Source: RZZS01 sp964498755 (GTDB lineage: Bacteria > Pseudomonadota > Alphaproteobacteria > Micavibrionales > Micavibrionaceae). From it: DNA of 64,000 bases. Location of the stretch: contig CAZCIB010000003.1 of assembly GCA_964498755.1 (NCBI GenBank), positions 1 through 64,000 of the forward strand, written 5' to 3'. This document shows positions 27,968 to 35,600 of this stretch, one piece after another; within the stretch, counting starts at the first letter, position 1; every line of letters starts with the position of its first letter. Under the pieces are notes generated by a model. It did no database searches. It worked only from the letters and a program-made list of their open reading frames with translations, and was not told where the DNA came from. Made by a program: the position numbers and the translations under genes.

Positions 27968-28392
27968 TCTGTCGGATTGAGACGCGGCCCTCATCTGAAA
28001 AAAACGGCGTCCGGGCGGCGCGTGATTGATACGCGCGCCGTTCTCCGGAACGCCGGCAAAGTTCTCGTACAGACGGAAGGGAGAAGTTCAACGCCAAAAC
28101 ACCCTCTCCCTTCAGTGAGAGGGACGAGGCTTAAGCCGCGAAGCGGATTTAGCCGCAGTGGTGAGGGACAATCTGTGTTGATCCCTCACCCACTCCGCTA
28201 ACGCTTTTTCTTCGAAAAAACGAAGCTGCTTTTCCCTCTCCCTGAAGGGAGAGGGAAAGCGGGACGCACGTCTGGCGTTGATAAGTTTAAACTAAAGGAT
28301 TTTATTCCTATCTGTCAAGCGTTTTTTCATTTTTTTCACACAAGCGCTAAAAATTTTGCTACTTTCAATAAAAAAAAACAGTGTGAGGTTCC
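27968..28392. other. Gene-free stretch with a paired palindromic element
   Basis: 28102-28255 is a head-to-head pair of half elements (CCCTCTCCCTTCAGTGAGAG ... GTGAGGGA, about 14 bp, TCCCTCACCC ... CCTCTCCCTGAAGGGAGAGG). The remainder (27968-28100, 28256-28392) shows no open frame I can support. An AT-rich run at 28300-28380 is probably the promoter of the PilZ gene. Confidence 0.7.
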
Positions 28393-28782
28393 TTGATCAG
28401 GTCGTTTATAAACTTCATCAAAGGGCGCGTTATCAACGATGAAAGCGCTGAAACGCGCCGGAATTATGTCCGCCGCCAGCACGACCGCTGCGTGTGTTTC
28501 GTCAACGGCCAGATATTTCCGGTGCTGGACTGGAGCCCGGGCGGCACGCTTTTGAACGGCGATGAACGCACGTTCCGGGTTGGCGATGAAGTGAATGTCG
28601 AAATGAAATTCCGCGTCGGCGAAGACGTGGTCGAACTCGCGCACCGGGGGCGCATCGTGCGCAAGGCCCGCGAGAAAGTCGCCCTGCAGTTCGCGCCCTT
28701 GAACGAATCCATCCTCCGCGGCTTCCAGCGCGTCATCGACGACTACGCCGCAAGTGAATTTGCGGGATCGCAGGTGGTTTAA
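28393..28782 (+). CDS. PilZ-domain protein
   Basis: 129 aa. TTG 28393 has GAGG 6 nt upstream and no better start exists. The c-di-GMP-binding signature is present: an Arg-rich N-terminal motif (ETRRNYVRRQHDR, RxxxR, ~20-32), then DWSPGG (D/N-x-S-x-x-G, ~46-51), on a small beta-barrel (VVELAHRGRIVRK, VALQFAPL). It would bind cyclic di-GMP. It is on the opposite strand within the decayed phage head cluster, so it is a later arrival or the cluster was rearranged around it. Confidence 0.8.
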   Translation: MIRSFINFIKGRVINDESAETRRNYVRRQHDRCVCFVNGQIFPVLDWSPGGTLLNGDERTFRVGDEVNVEMKFRVGEDVVELAHRGRIVRKAREKVALQFAPLNESILRGFQRVIDDYAASEFAGSQVV

Positions 28783-28794
28783 AAAGGCAATTTT

Positions 28795-28955
28795 CCCTCT
28801 CCCTACAGGGAGAGGGCAACGGCGCTTAGCTTTTCTTGTAAAGAAAAGCGATAGCAAAGTGGGTGAGGGATAATTCCTGTGAACCTGTCCCTCACCACTG
28901 CGGTTAACGTTTTCTGAAGAAAACGAAACCTCGTTTCTCTCCCTAAAAGGAGAGG
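28795..28955. repeat. Head-to-head pair of palindromic half elements
   Basis: CCCTCTCCCTACAGGGAGAG, side hairpin CTTTTCTTGTAAAGAAAAG, GTGGGTGAGGGA; 17 bp; then TCCCTCACC, GTTAACG, side hairpin TTTTCTGAAGAAAA, and CTCTCCCTAAAAGGAGAG. It fills the gap between the PilZ gene and the scaffold gene. Confidence 0.8.
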
Positions 28956-28968
28956 TTTTCAGAGCAAT

Positions 28969-29697
28969 TTACTTCCCGCCATAGAGCTGCCGGAACCCTT
29001 CGGTGACTTTTGCGACGGTAGCCGGGTCCTTGTTGCGCCAGTACTTCGGGTCGCGCATCATTTCCTGCAATTCGGCCTCGCCCGCCGGAACGGACGCCTC
29101 GCTCTTGCCGCTCATTCCGGGGCTTTGCGTTTTCATCATGCGGTAGAGCGCAAGCACGCCCTCATAGGTTCTCGAGAGGTTTTCCAGCACGTCGTCAGGC
29201 AGATTCTTTTTGCCGAACGCGAGCAGCTGTTTGGAAACCTGGCGCCACTTCTCCTGCCCGCCGAAATGCTCGATCAGGCGTTCGACTTCGCGGTCGGCCT
29301 TGAAATCCGCGGCCAGATCGACGATCAAAGGCGCCATTTTTTCGGCGGCGAGGTCATAGACTTCCTGCACCTGCTCGGGCGTAAGGCCTTTCGCGTGCAG
29401 GCGGGCGTTGACTTCCGGGTCCGGCGTGAACAGGCCGTGACTGACATTCACGTCGTATTGATCCGGCGTTTCCGGCAGGCCGAGATGACGCAGGAGGTTC
29501 AGTTTCGCGTCCTCGTCTTTCGGCTGCGGCAGGCTGCCCGAGAGTTTTTTCTCCAGCGCAAGATATGAGCTGATGAGCGCGTCGAGGCGGATCTCGCCCG
29601 TCTCCGGGTCCTTGAATTTCTCCGGTAGCTGCGCAACCGGAATTTCAGGCTGCGTTTTATTTTGCATGTTCTTTTGTATGCTTGTTTCGGTGGTCAT
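28969..29697 (-). CDS. Phage capsid assembly scaffolding protein
   Basis: 242 aa. An acidic, helical protein with the T7-type scaffold layout: LPEKFKDPETGEIRLDALIS, SYLALEKKLSG, LGLPETPDQYDV, LTPEQVQEVYDLAAEKM, a long middle helix, and a C-terminal RDPKYWRNKDPATVAKVTEG that would contact the capsid protein. Scaffold proteins guide procapsid assembly and leave before DNA packaging. With the capsid gene reduced to a stub, it has no obvious partner here. Confidence 0.78.
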   Translation of the reverse strand: MTTETSIQKNMQNKTQPEIPVAQLPEKFKDPETGEIRLDALISSYLALEKKLSGSLPQPKDEDAKLNLLRHLGLPETPDQYDVNVSHGLFTPDPEVNARLHAKGLTPEQVQEVYDLAAEKMAPLIVDLAADFKADREVERLIEHFGGQEKWRQVSKQLLAFGKKNLPDDVLENLSRTYEGVLALYRMMKTQSPGMSGKSEASVPAGEAELQEMMRDPKYWRNKDPATVAKVTEGFRQLYGGK

Positions 29698-29740
29698 GGT
29701 TTAGGCTCCTTTTTTGGTTTGGGAAAGGGTTCATATTTCG

Positions 29741-29889
29741 CCTCTCCCTTCAGGGAGAGGCAACGAGGCTTAGGGCGCGCCAGCGGCCTTAGCCGCAGTG
29801 GTGAGGGACAGTACGGATTTATCCCTCACCCACTCCGCTAACGCTCCTTCGGAGCGAAGCTGCGTTGCTCTCTCCCTGAAGGGAGAGGG
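29741..29889. repeat. Head-to-head pair of palindromic half elements
   Basis: CCTCTCCCTTCAGGGAGAGG, side hairpin GGCGCGCCAGCGGCC, GTGGTGAGGGA; then TCCCTCACCCACTCCGC, GTTAACG-like GCTAACG, GCTCCTTCGGAGCGAAGC, and CTCTCCCTGAAGGGAGAG. It lies between the scaffold gene and the Bbp19-like gene. Confidence 0.8.
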
Positions 29890-29894
29890 ACAAA

Positions 29895-30173
29895 TCACCC
29901 GTTCCGGCCTCTATCAATAAGGCGGAGGATGGCGGCGACGAGGGCGCGTTGGCCTTCGGCGTAGCGCAGCTGGCTTTCATTGCTGTCCGGGCCGTAGGCG
30001 CGCTGAAAGGTCATAACCTGCAAATGCGCGAGGACCTTCTGTCCGTCATCGCTTGTGAACAGGCGGGCGAAAGATTTCTCAATATCGCGCTGCTCCATTT
30101 TGTTGAGCGCGTCGGGGCTGTAGGCAATGCCGCGCTCAACAGGGGTCAGAGGGTGTTTTTGTTTGAGGAACAT
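29895..30173 (-). CDS. Bbp19-like phage structural protein
   Basis: 92 aa from ATG 30173, with a near-perfect AAAGGAGA upstream. Key segments: SFARLFTSDDGQKVLAHLQ and SQLRYAEGQRALVAAILRLI, the pattern of the small Bbp19-type protein encoded between portal and scaffold in T7-like phages of proteobacteria. Its exact role in the virion is not established. Confidence 0.68.
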   Translation of the reverse strand: MFLKQKHPLTPVERGIAYSPDALNKMEQRDIEKSFARLFTSDDGQKVLAHLQVMTFQRAYGPDSNESQLRYAEGQRALVAAILRLIDRGRNG

Positions 30174-30207
30174 GATTTTTTCTCCTTTGTTACTCACTCT
30201 TATCCGT

Positions 30208-30296
30208 GTCACTCCCGCGAAGGCGGGAGCCTAAAGTCACAGGATTTTGGATCCCCGCCGCAGTTCACCCCGGACTTGATCCGGGGCGGGGATGAC
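30208..30296. repeat. CATCCCCGG-type palindrome covering the portal 3' end
   Basis: GTCACTCCCGCGAAGGCGGG, then GATCCCCGCCGCAG and GGACTTGATCCGGGGCGGGG ending GATGAC. The last ~20 portal residues (ending LRRGSKIL) are translated from it, so the original portal C-terminus has been replaced. Confidence 0.7.
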
Positions 30297-31730
30297 AGGC
30301 TCAGGGCTTGCATCAACCGCAATCTCGTTGCGGATCAGATCGCTCGGCACGCCCATGGCGTGGCCCAGAAATCTTGCGGCCTGCGCGAAATTGACGGCCT
30401 CGCTCGCCCCGCCGCCCATGGCCGACACGGCGGATATCCAGTTGATCGTGTTCTGGACGTTGCGCTGGCCTTGCGCGCGGGCGAGCGGCGAGCGGTAATC
30501 GAGCGCGACGTAGCGCCCGTCGACGTTCACGTCAGGCACCTCGCCGCGCCGCCTCAAAATGCCGAAGGCGCGCTGCACCAGCGGCGTCAGAAGCTCCGCC
30601 TGTAAACGCCCATACGTCGCCCCCAGCAGCAACGCCATTTCCGCGCTGCGCTCCAGCACTTCCGTCGCCGTCATATTTGCCGCGCCAACGGGGCCGAGCT
30701 TGTCGGTCAGGAGCGCATGACGAATCCGGCCTCTTAAATCCTCCAGAACAATTTGAGAAATATCAAAACGTCCCGGCATTTCGAGCGGCGTCAAACCTTT
30801 CGAGCCTACGGCCTTCGGGATGATCGTCCCTGGCACAAGCCGCAGATTGGTCGGATTCAACACGCCGTCGTCGTCGGCCTGCCAGATCCCGGTCACGGCG
30901 ATCGAGGCGTTTTTGAGGATCAGCTCGACGATCTTGTTGACGGTCTTGATATCCGGCAAGGCCTTGATTACCGGCGAGCGCCCGTAAATCTCGCCCGGCG
31001 TTTTCACCCAGCGAAAATTGACGACGGGCGAGGACGGAAGCCGCATCGATTCCAGCAGGTGCGGGCTCACGCCGTTCTCCATCAGGAGCGCGGTATAATG
31101 AAACACCAGCCCGCTCGGCAACACGCTCTCCAGTATTTTAAAACGCGCCTGCGGGTCGCGCGCGCCTTCCTCGATGACGCGCGGCGGCAGCTCCGTTTCC
31201 GGGTAGCGCGCCTCGATTTGCGCTTGCGTCAGCTCGATCATCCGGTATGTGCCGTCAAGCTGGCCGCTTTCGCCCTCTTCCAGCGCAACGTCGCTTAAGG
31301 GAACAGCCGAGAACTTGAACGCGGAAAAACCGCCGGGTTCGGCTTCCTCGAAAAACAGGCAGGCCGTCCCGCCGACGACGAGATCGAGAAAGCTCTGATG
31401 GATTTCAACGGAAAAGTTCGAGCGGTCGAAATGGTCCTGGATCGTCCGCGCGGCTTTTTCCAGCGCGGGCGCGAGCGACTCAGCTTCTTCCGGCGAGAGG
31501 TCCGGGCCGGGCTTGAGCCCGAACCACTGCGACCACGGCGGAACCAAGTTGCCGAGCAGGCTCGCGGCCAGTTGATCGACGGCGTCCAAGGCCGTGCCGT
31601 CATAAAGCCTGTCGGTGCGCGGCTCCCCGGCCTCGAGAGTCTGCGTGAACCCGGCGCGTTGCGGCAGCGCGTATTCATAGGCGTCCTGCCAAAGCTTTTC
31701 CCAGCCCCGGCGGCGACCGCGCGCGCTCAT
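30237..31730 (-). CDS. T7-type head-to-tail connector (portal), 5' end frameshifted
   Basis: 497 aa from ATG 31730. Portal landmarks: WEKLWQDAYEYALPQRAGF, TDRLYDGTALDAVDQLAAS, SLLGNLVPPWSQWFGLKPG, RSNFSVEIHQSFLDLVVGGT, VKTPGEIYGRSPVIKALPD, and NMTATEVLERSAEMALLLG. It would form the ring through which DNA enters the head. A better start is ATG 31785 with GGAGAA, 2 bp after the previous stop. It encodes MNSEFNPNGPPPHVILQRYE in another frame, and joining the two frames needs a one-base change near 31705-31728. So the native gene was probably longer and is now frameshifted. The C-terminus is repeat-derived. Confidence 0.82.
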   Translation of the reverse strand: MSARGRRRGWEKLWQDAYEYALPQRAGFTQTLEAGEPRTDRLYDGTALDAVDQLAASLLGNLVPPWSQWFGLKPGPDLSPEEAESLAPALEKAARTIQDHFDRSNFSVEIHQSFLDLVVGGTACLFFEEAEPGGFSAFKFSAVPLSDVALEEGESGQLDGTYRMIELTQAQIEARYPETELPPRVIEEGARDPQARFKILESVLPSGLVFHYTALLMENGVSPHLLESMRLPSSPVVNFRWVKTPGEIYGRSPVIKALPDIKTVNKIVELILKNASIAVTGIWQADDDGVLNPTNLRLVPGTIIPKAVGSKGLTPLEMPGRFDISQIVLEDLRGRIRHALLTDKLGPVGAANMTATEVLERSAEMALLLGATYGRLQAELLTPLVQRAFGILRRRGEVPDVNVDGRYVALDYRSPLARAQGQRNVQNTINWISAVSAMGGGASEAVNFAQAARFLGHAMGVPSDLIRNEIAVDASPEPVIPAPDQVRGELRRGSKIL

Positions 31731-31787
31731 AGCGCTGTAATATTACATGCGGCGGCGGGCCGTTCGGATTGAATTCGGAATTCATGA

Positions 31788-32093
31788 TTATTCTCCCAGC
31801 AAGGTTTTGCGCGCGGACGCGTCGTTGTTCGCCTGCCCCAGAAGCCCGCGAAAGCAGGTAAGCACGGTGCCGAAGCGGCTGCGCTCGCGTTTCAGAAGGC
31901 TTTTGGCGCGCGTCTCGGACGCGGCCTCATCCGGCGTTTTAGCGCTAGCGCCGTCCGAAGAGGCCTGCGGGTCCGGCGCCGGGGAGGAGGGTTTGGCTGG
32001 CGCCGGACTCGCCGCAGGCTGGGGGGCGGGAACGTAGACAATCTGAGGCTGTGGGATACTGGGCGCCTTCGGGCGCGAGCTTATGCTTCCCAT
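31788..32093 (-). CDS. Small Pro/Ala-rich phage-cluster protein
   Basis: 101 aa from ATG 32093, with AAGGAGA upstream. The N-terminal two thirds are low-complexity Pro/Ala/Ser (PAPQPAASPAPAKPSSPAPD). The C-terminal RFGTVLTCFRGLLGQ...ARKTLLGE matches a short conserved tail seen in small genes before phage portals. The start lies inside the upstream gene (149-bp overlap). Role unknown. Confidence 0.62.
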   Translation of the reverse strand: MGSISSRPKAPSIPQPQIVYVPAPQPAASPAPAKPSSPAPDPQASSDGASAKTPDEAASETRAKSLLKRERSRFGTVLTCFRGLLGQANNDASARKTLLGE

Positions 32094-32514
32094 GAGAGGT
32101 CTCCTTTTTCTGGGTTTCGTGAAGAGTGAACAAATGCCGGTAGAGCTGCCACGGCGTCAGGACAAACCGCGCATGCAGTCCGATGACGCGTTTGACCGCC
32201 TCGACGCAGGTAAACGCCATCCAGGGCGCGGGCCTGTTCGTCTGGAAGCGGCAAGGCGCCTCTATGACAGTCAAGCCGCGCGCGCGCAGCCATCCCGGCA
32301 GATCGAATTCCGGCGCGATATGGTGGTAAACGGCGATATCCGTCTTGTGGGCGAGCGGATCGAACGAGAGCCATCTTTGCCCGTCATTGAGAACAACAAA
32401 GCAATGCCGGAAGCCGGGCTTTAAAAACAGGCGCAAGTAAGGCAGATCCGTCTCGCCGGTGAAGGCGACATAAACCGAATTTCCGAATTTCCGATCATCC
32501 GAATCTCCGGTCAT
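31945..32514 (-). CDS. Unknown phage-cluster protein
   Basis: 189 aa from ATG 32514, whose ATGA overlaps the previous stop by 4 bp. The first ~135 residues look folded (VYVAFTGETDLPYLRLFLK, HCFVVLNDGQRWLSFDPLA, APWMAFTCVEAVKRVIGLH). The last ~50 are basic and disordered and are read through the start of the next gene in a different frame, so the original stop near 32095 was probably lost. A Cys/His pair (FRHCFVV, FTCVEA) could suggest a papain-like fold, but this is only a thought. Confidence 0.6.
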   Translation of the reverse strand: MTGDSDDRKFGNSVYVAFTGETDLPYLRLFLKPGFRHCFVVLNDGQRWLSFDPLAHKTDIAVYHHIAPEFDLPGWLRARGLTVIEAPCRFQTNRPAPWMAFTCVEAVKRVIGLHARFVLTPWQLYRHLFTLHETQKKETSHGKHKLAPEGAQYPTASDCLRSRPPACGESGASQTLLPGAGPAGLFGRR

Positions 32515-32888
32515 ACGCCCGCCCTCTCGACAATCCCCTTCGCGCTCAGCGCGTCCTCGATGCGGTCCATGGCCTCGTCCCAGATTTGCGCGGCGCGGGC
32601 TTCTTTAAGGCGGCGCGGATCGGGCGGCAGATGCCTGATCCCGTAATGCCGCAGAACAAGCAGATGATCGCGCACGAGGCGGCGGTTGCGGTAGAGGCGG
32701 TCCACGACCCGATAGATATCGGCAGGCTCGCACGGGCGCGGCGACAGGCTCTGTCCGGCGACAATACGCGCGCCGTCGTCCCGGGCCTTCTGGGCGGCGA
32801 TGAACCAGAACCAGGCCTCTTCAGCGGATTCAAAAGGCGCCGTGTCCAGATCGGGCGAAAGTTTCAACGAATACTGCTCTCTCGGCAT
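32511..32888 (-). CDS. Conserved first gene of the phage-like operon
   Basis: 125 aa from ATG 32888, with AAGGAGG upstream. EEAWFWFIAAQKARDDGARI, PRPCEPADIYRVVDRLYRNR and DHLLVLRHYGIRHLPPDP form a well-conserved-looking helical protein, which I associate with similar alphaproteobacterial phage-like clusters. Function unknown. It is transcribed away from the HTH-PyrE gene and shares the operator region at 32923-32991. Confidence 0.68.
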   Translation of the reverse strand: MPREQYSLKLSPDLDTAPFESAEEAWFWFIAAQKARDDGARIVAGQSLSPRPCEPADIYRVVDRLYRNRRLVRDHLLVLRHYGIRHLPPDPRRLKEARAAQIWDEAMDRIEDALSAKGIVERAGV

Positions 32889-32922
32889 CGCGGCGCGCCC
32901 TCCTTCTTGCGTGTTTTTGTGA

Positions 32923-32991
32923 GAACAAGCGAACGCATTTGTTCACTTTATGTTCTAATTTATGCTAGAGTTGCGAGAACATGTCAAGAAC
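32923..32991. promoter_or_regulatory. Divergent promoter/operator with an array of GTTC/GAAC half-sites
   Basis: Six half-sites in 69 bp. Two form the exact alphaproteobacterial LexA-type direct repeat: GTTC-N7-GTTC at 32941-32955 and GAAC-N7-GAAC at 32977-32991. Others are GAAC 32923 and 32931. A plus-strand promoter TTGTTC (32939-32944), 16 bp, TATGCT (32961-32966) lies between the two boxes. They could bind LexA, or the HTH domain encoded immediately downstream. Confidence 0.7.
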
Positions 32992-33082
32992 AAAATATGA
33001 TTTTTTTCCTATTTTTGTTTTTGAGCCGCAAGACGCAAAAGAAGGTCTTTACACATCCCCGCATTCATATGAATATCATCCT

Positions 33083-34003
33083 ATGGTGACTCACGCGCAG
33101 ATCTGGAACGGCATTGACCGGCTCGCCGCCGCGCACGGTTATTCGGCATCCGGCCTTGCGAAAAAGGCCGGGCTGGACCCGACCTCTTTCAACAAAAGCA
33201 AGCGTCAAAGCCCGGACGGCAAGCCCCGCTGGCCGTCAACGGAGAGCATCGTGAAAATCCTCGCAGTGACAGGCGCAAGCATGAGCGATTATATTGAGCT
33301 GATCGAATCCCCCGCAGAAGAAAAAGACAATAGAGGAAAGCCTATGGACACGCCCGCGCAAGCCGCAAAAATCCTGTTCGATACGGAATCGGTCCTGTTC
33401 AATCCGGACGAGCCGTTCGTGTTTACCTCCGGCAGATTAAGCCCGGTCTATATTGACTGCCGCCGGTTGATCTCGTTCCCGGAGGCGCGGGGCGCGCTGA
33501 TGGAATCGGGTGCGAAACTCTTGGCCGAAGAAGTGGGCCTTGAGAACATCGATTACGTCGCGGGCGGGGAAACGGCCGGAATCCCCTACGCCGCCTTTAT
33601 CGCCGAGCGCCTCGGCAAACCGATGTTATACGTGCGCAAGCAGCCCAAAGGCTTCGGCCGCATGGCCCAGATCGAAGGTCATATCGAGGGAAAGAATCCG
33701 AAGGTCATCCTCGTTGAAGATCTGCAGACCGACGGCGGCAGTAAAAAGGTATTCATCGACGCGCTGCGAGAAGCCGGATGCGTGGTCGAGCATTCCTTCG
33801 TCGTGTTTCATTACGGCATTTACAACAAGAGCAAGGAAAATATGGACGCGCTCGGCGTTACGCTGCACGCGCTTACGACATGGTGGGACGTGCTGGATTA
33901 CGCGCGCGAGAATAAACTGTTCGACCCGGCCAAATTGTACGAAGTGGAAGCCTTCCTCAACGACCCCGAAGGCTGGCAGGAGAGGAACAAGAAGGAGGCT
34001 TAG
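33083..34003 (+). CDS. pyrE: HTH repressor domain fused to orotate phosphoribosyltransferase
   Basis: 306 aa from ATG 33083; an in-frame ATG at 32981 would overlap the operator. Residues 1-65 are the helix-turn-helix part of the alphaproteobacterial S24-type repressor (IWNGIDRLAAAHGYSASGLA, KAGLDPTSFNKSKRQ, RWPSTESIVKILAVTGAS), but its S24 peptidase domain is missing. After a ~20-residue linker, residues 88-306 are a complete alpha-type PyrE: FTSGRLSPVYIDCRR, LYVRKQPKGFGRMAQIEG, the PRPP loop VILVEDLQTDGGS, and LHALTTWWDVLD. PyrE makes OMP from orotate and PRPP. No stop separates the parts, but ATG 33344 has its own GAGGA site 6 nt upstream, so free PyrE could also be made. Confidence 0.88.
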   Translation: MVTHAQIWNGIDRLAAAHGYSASGLAKKAGLDPTSFNKSKRQSPDGKPRWPSTESIVKILAVTGASMSDYIELIESPAEEKDNRGKPMDTPAQAAKILFDTESVLFNPDEPFVFTSGRLSPVYIDCRRLISFPEARGALMESGAKLLAEEVGLENIDYVAGGETAGIPYAAFIAERLGKPMLYVRKQPKGFGRMAQIEGHIEGKNPKVILVEDLQTDGGSKKVFIDALREAGCVVEHSFVVFHYGIYNKSKENMDALGVTLHALTTWWDVLDYARENKLFDPAKLYEVEAFLNDPEGWQERNKKEA

Positions 34004-34012
34004 TAAAGTTTA

Positions 34013-34165
34013 TATTGAATCGCAAAGACGCAAAGCCGCAAAGTTTATATAGTTTAGCGCGCCGAAGGCGCGAATTTAATAAACCACTAAGCGCACTAAG
34101 CTCACCAAGATTATCTGTGCGCAGCCTTTCTTTGCGCCTTAGCGTCTTTGCGATTCAAAAAAGTG
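34013..34165. repeat. Long hairpin with iterated CGCAAAG / CTAAG arms
   Basis: The left arm AATCGCAAAGACGCAAAG and the right arm CTTAGCGTCTTTGCGATT pair over about 25 bases. Inside are a GCGCGCCGAAGGCGCG hairpin and CCACTAAGCGCACTAAGC. It lies between pyrE and nadK and may terminate pyrE. Confidence 0.75.
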
Positions 34166-34199
34166 CGTAAGTTATTCAAAACGCTTTAAAGGACAAAAA

Positions 34200-34970
34200 A
34201 TGACCCACGCGCCACGCCTTGCCTTTTTCGCCTCGGACACGCCGGACGCGCAAAGCGCGCTTGAGCAGCTGCGCGGCATGTACCCGGAGACGCCTGCTGA
34301 AGAGGCCGATATTTACGTCGTGCTCGGCGGCGACGGCACGATGCTGGAAACGCTCCACAATACGATCGACGCGAACAAGCCCGTTTACGGCATGAACCGC
34401 GGCTCGCTCGGGTTTCTGCTTAATCCCTATCGCGCCGAACACCTTTTAGAGCGCCTGCAAAGCGCGCAGAGCGTCACCATTTACCCGCTGCGCATGACCG
34501 CGATTTGCGCGGACGGCGGCGAACATGAAGCGCTGGCCTTCAACGAAGTCTCGCTGTTCCGCGAATCGCGCTTCGCCGCCAAGCTGTCAATCACGGTCGA
34601 CGATATCGAGCGCATGAGCGAGCTCATCTGCGACGGGCTGATCGTCAGCACGCCCGCAGGCAGCACGGCCTATAACCTCTCCGCGCACGGGCCGATTATT
34701 CCCTTGTCGGTCAACGTCATGGCGATGACGCCGATCAGCGCGTTCCGCCCGCGGCGCTGGCGCGGCGCGCTTCTGCCCAGTACGTCGCGCATAGAGTTCA
34801 AAACGCTGGAGAGCAAAAAACGTCCGGTGAGCGCTGCGGCGGACTTCATAGAAATCCGGGACGTCGTAGAAGTGCGCATTCACGAATCCCGCCAGGTCTC
34901 ACGCACGCTTCTTTTTGACCCCGACCACAGCCTCGAAGAACGTATTCTGAAGGAACAGTTTATGGCGTGA
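34200..34970 (+). CDS. nadK: NAD kinase
   Basis: 256 aa from ATG 34200 with AAAGGA upstream. It phosphorylates NAD to NADP. Motifs: VVLGGDGTMLETLH (GGDG, ~43), YGMNRGSLGFLLNPY, AFNEVSLFRESRF (the NE motif), and the Gly-rich STPAGSTAYNLSAHGPI. Complete, of normal length, and cytoplasmic. It converges on alkA with directly adjacent stops. Confidence 0.94.
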   Translation: MTHAPRLAFFASDTPDAQSALEQLRGMYPETPAEEADIYVVLGGDGTMLETLHNTIDANKPVYGMNRGSLGFLLNPYRAEHLLERLQSAQSVTIYPLRMTAICADGGEHEALAFNEVSLFRESRFAAKLSITVDDIERMSELICDGLIVSTPAGSTAYNLSAHGPIIPLSVNVMAMTPISAFRPRRWRGALLPSTSRIEFKTLESKKRPVSAAADFIEIRDVVEVRIHESRQVSRTLLFDPDHSLEERILKEQFMA

Positions 34971-35597
34971 TCACCCAGTCCCGCTTTTCTGATCATTCAG
35001 ATACCAGAGCAGCAGACTCGCCGCCGTGCAATGCGGGGTAAAGCGTTCCTTATACGCGGCGGTTTCTACAATCCCCGGACGCGTGTCAGCGTTCAGATAT
35101 TTACGCAGGCCTTCCTGAATCCCGAGATCGGCGGGCGACCAGACATTCGGCCTGGCAAGAGCGAACATCAAATACATCTGCGCGCTCCACGGCCCGAAGC
35201 CTTTCAGGGCGGTAATCTCTTTCGTCACGGCTTCATCATCCATCGCGTCAAACCGGGCCGGGTCAAATGTGCGGCTCTCCATCGACTCGGCCAAACCCGT
35301 TAGATAGAGGATTTTCTGTCGGCTGAGGCCCGCGCCGCGCAAGGATTCATTCTCCAGCCCCAGATAACCGGACGGCGCGACCGGATCAAGCAGGGAGCTG
35401 AATTTCACCCACAGCGCATTCGCAGCCCTGATCGAAACCTGCTGGCCGAGCACGATCCGCGCGAGACCGGGGAAGCCGGGAGCAAGCCGCGGCCACATAT
35501 CGCCCTGATAAGCGGGCAGCTTTGAAAACACCGGATCGTTCCGGGTGAGATGATCTATTCCGGCCGCGATCTCCGGCGTTTCGTGCAGATAGGGCAA
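34971..35597 (-). CDS. alkA: DNA-3-methyladenine glycosylase II (AlkA-type)
   Basis: 208 aa. HhH-GPD superfamily: GLARIVLGQQVSIRAANAL, then the helix-hairpin-helix KGFGPWSAQMYLMFALAR with the catalytic Asp in WSPADLGIQEGL (~150). It removes alkylated bases in base-excision repair. The start is TTG 35597, 3 bp after the stop of the gene at 35601, with GGGAGAA upstream, so the two are probably coupled. Confidence 0.85.
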   Translation of the reverse strand: MPYLHETPEIAAGIDHLTRNDPVFSKLPAYQGDMWPRLAPGFPGLARIVLGQQVSIRAANALWVKFSSLLDPVAPSGYLGLENESLRGAGLSRQKILYLTGLAESMESRTFDPARFDAMDDEAVTKEITALKGFGPWSAQMYLMFALARPNVWSPADLGIQEGLRKYLNADTRPGIVETAAYKERFTPHCTAASLLLWYLNDQKSGTG

Positions 35598-35600
35598 GAC

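Noticed and set aside
27506..28029. Open frames reading through the N run
   Set aside because: They exist only because N is translated as X; no coding evidence.
34013..34165. CRISPR array
   Set aside because: The short repeated units are 7-8 bp, contiguous and paired into a hairpin, with no spacers; no cas gene in the window.
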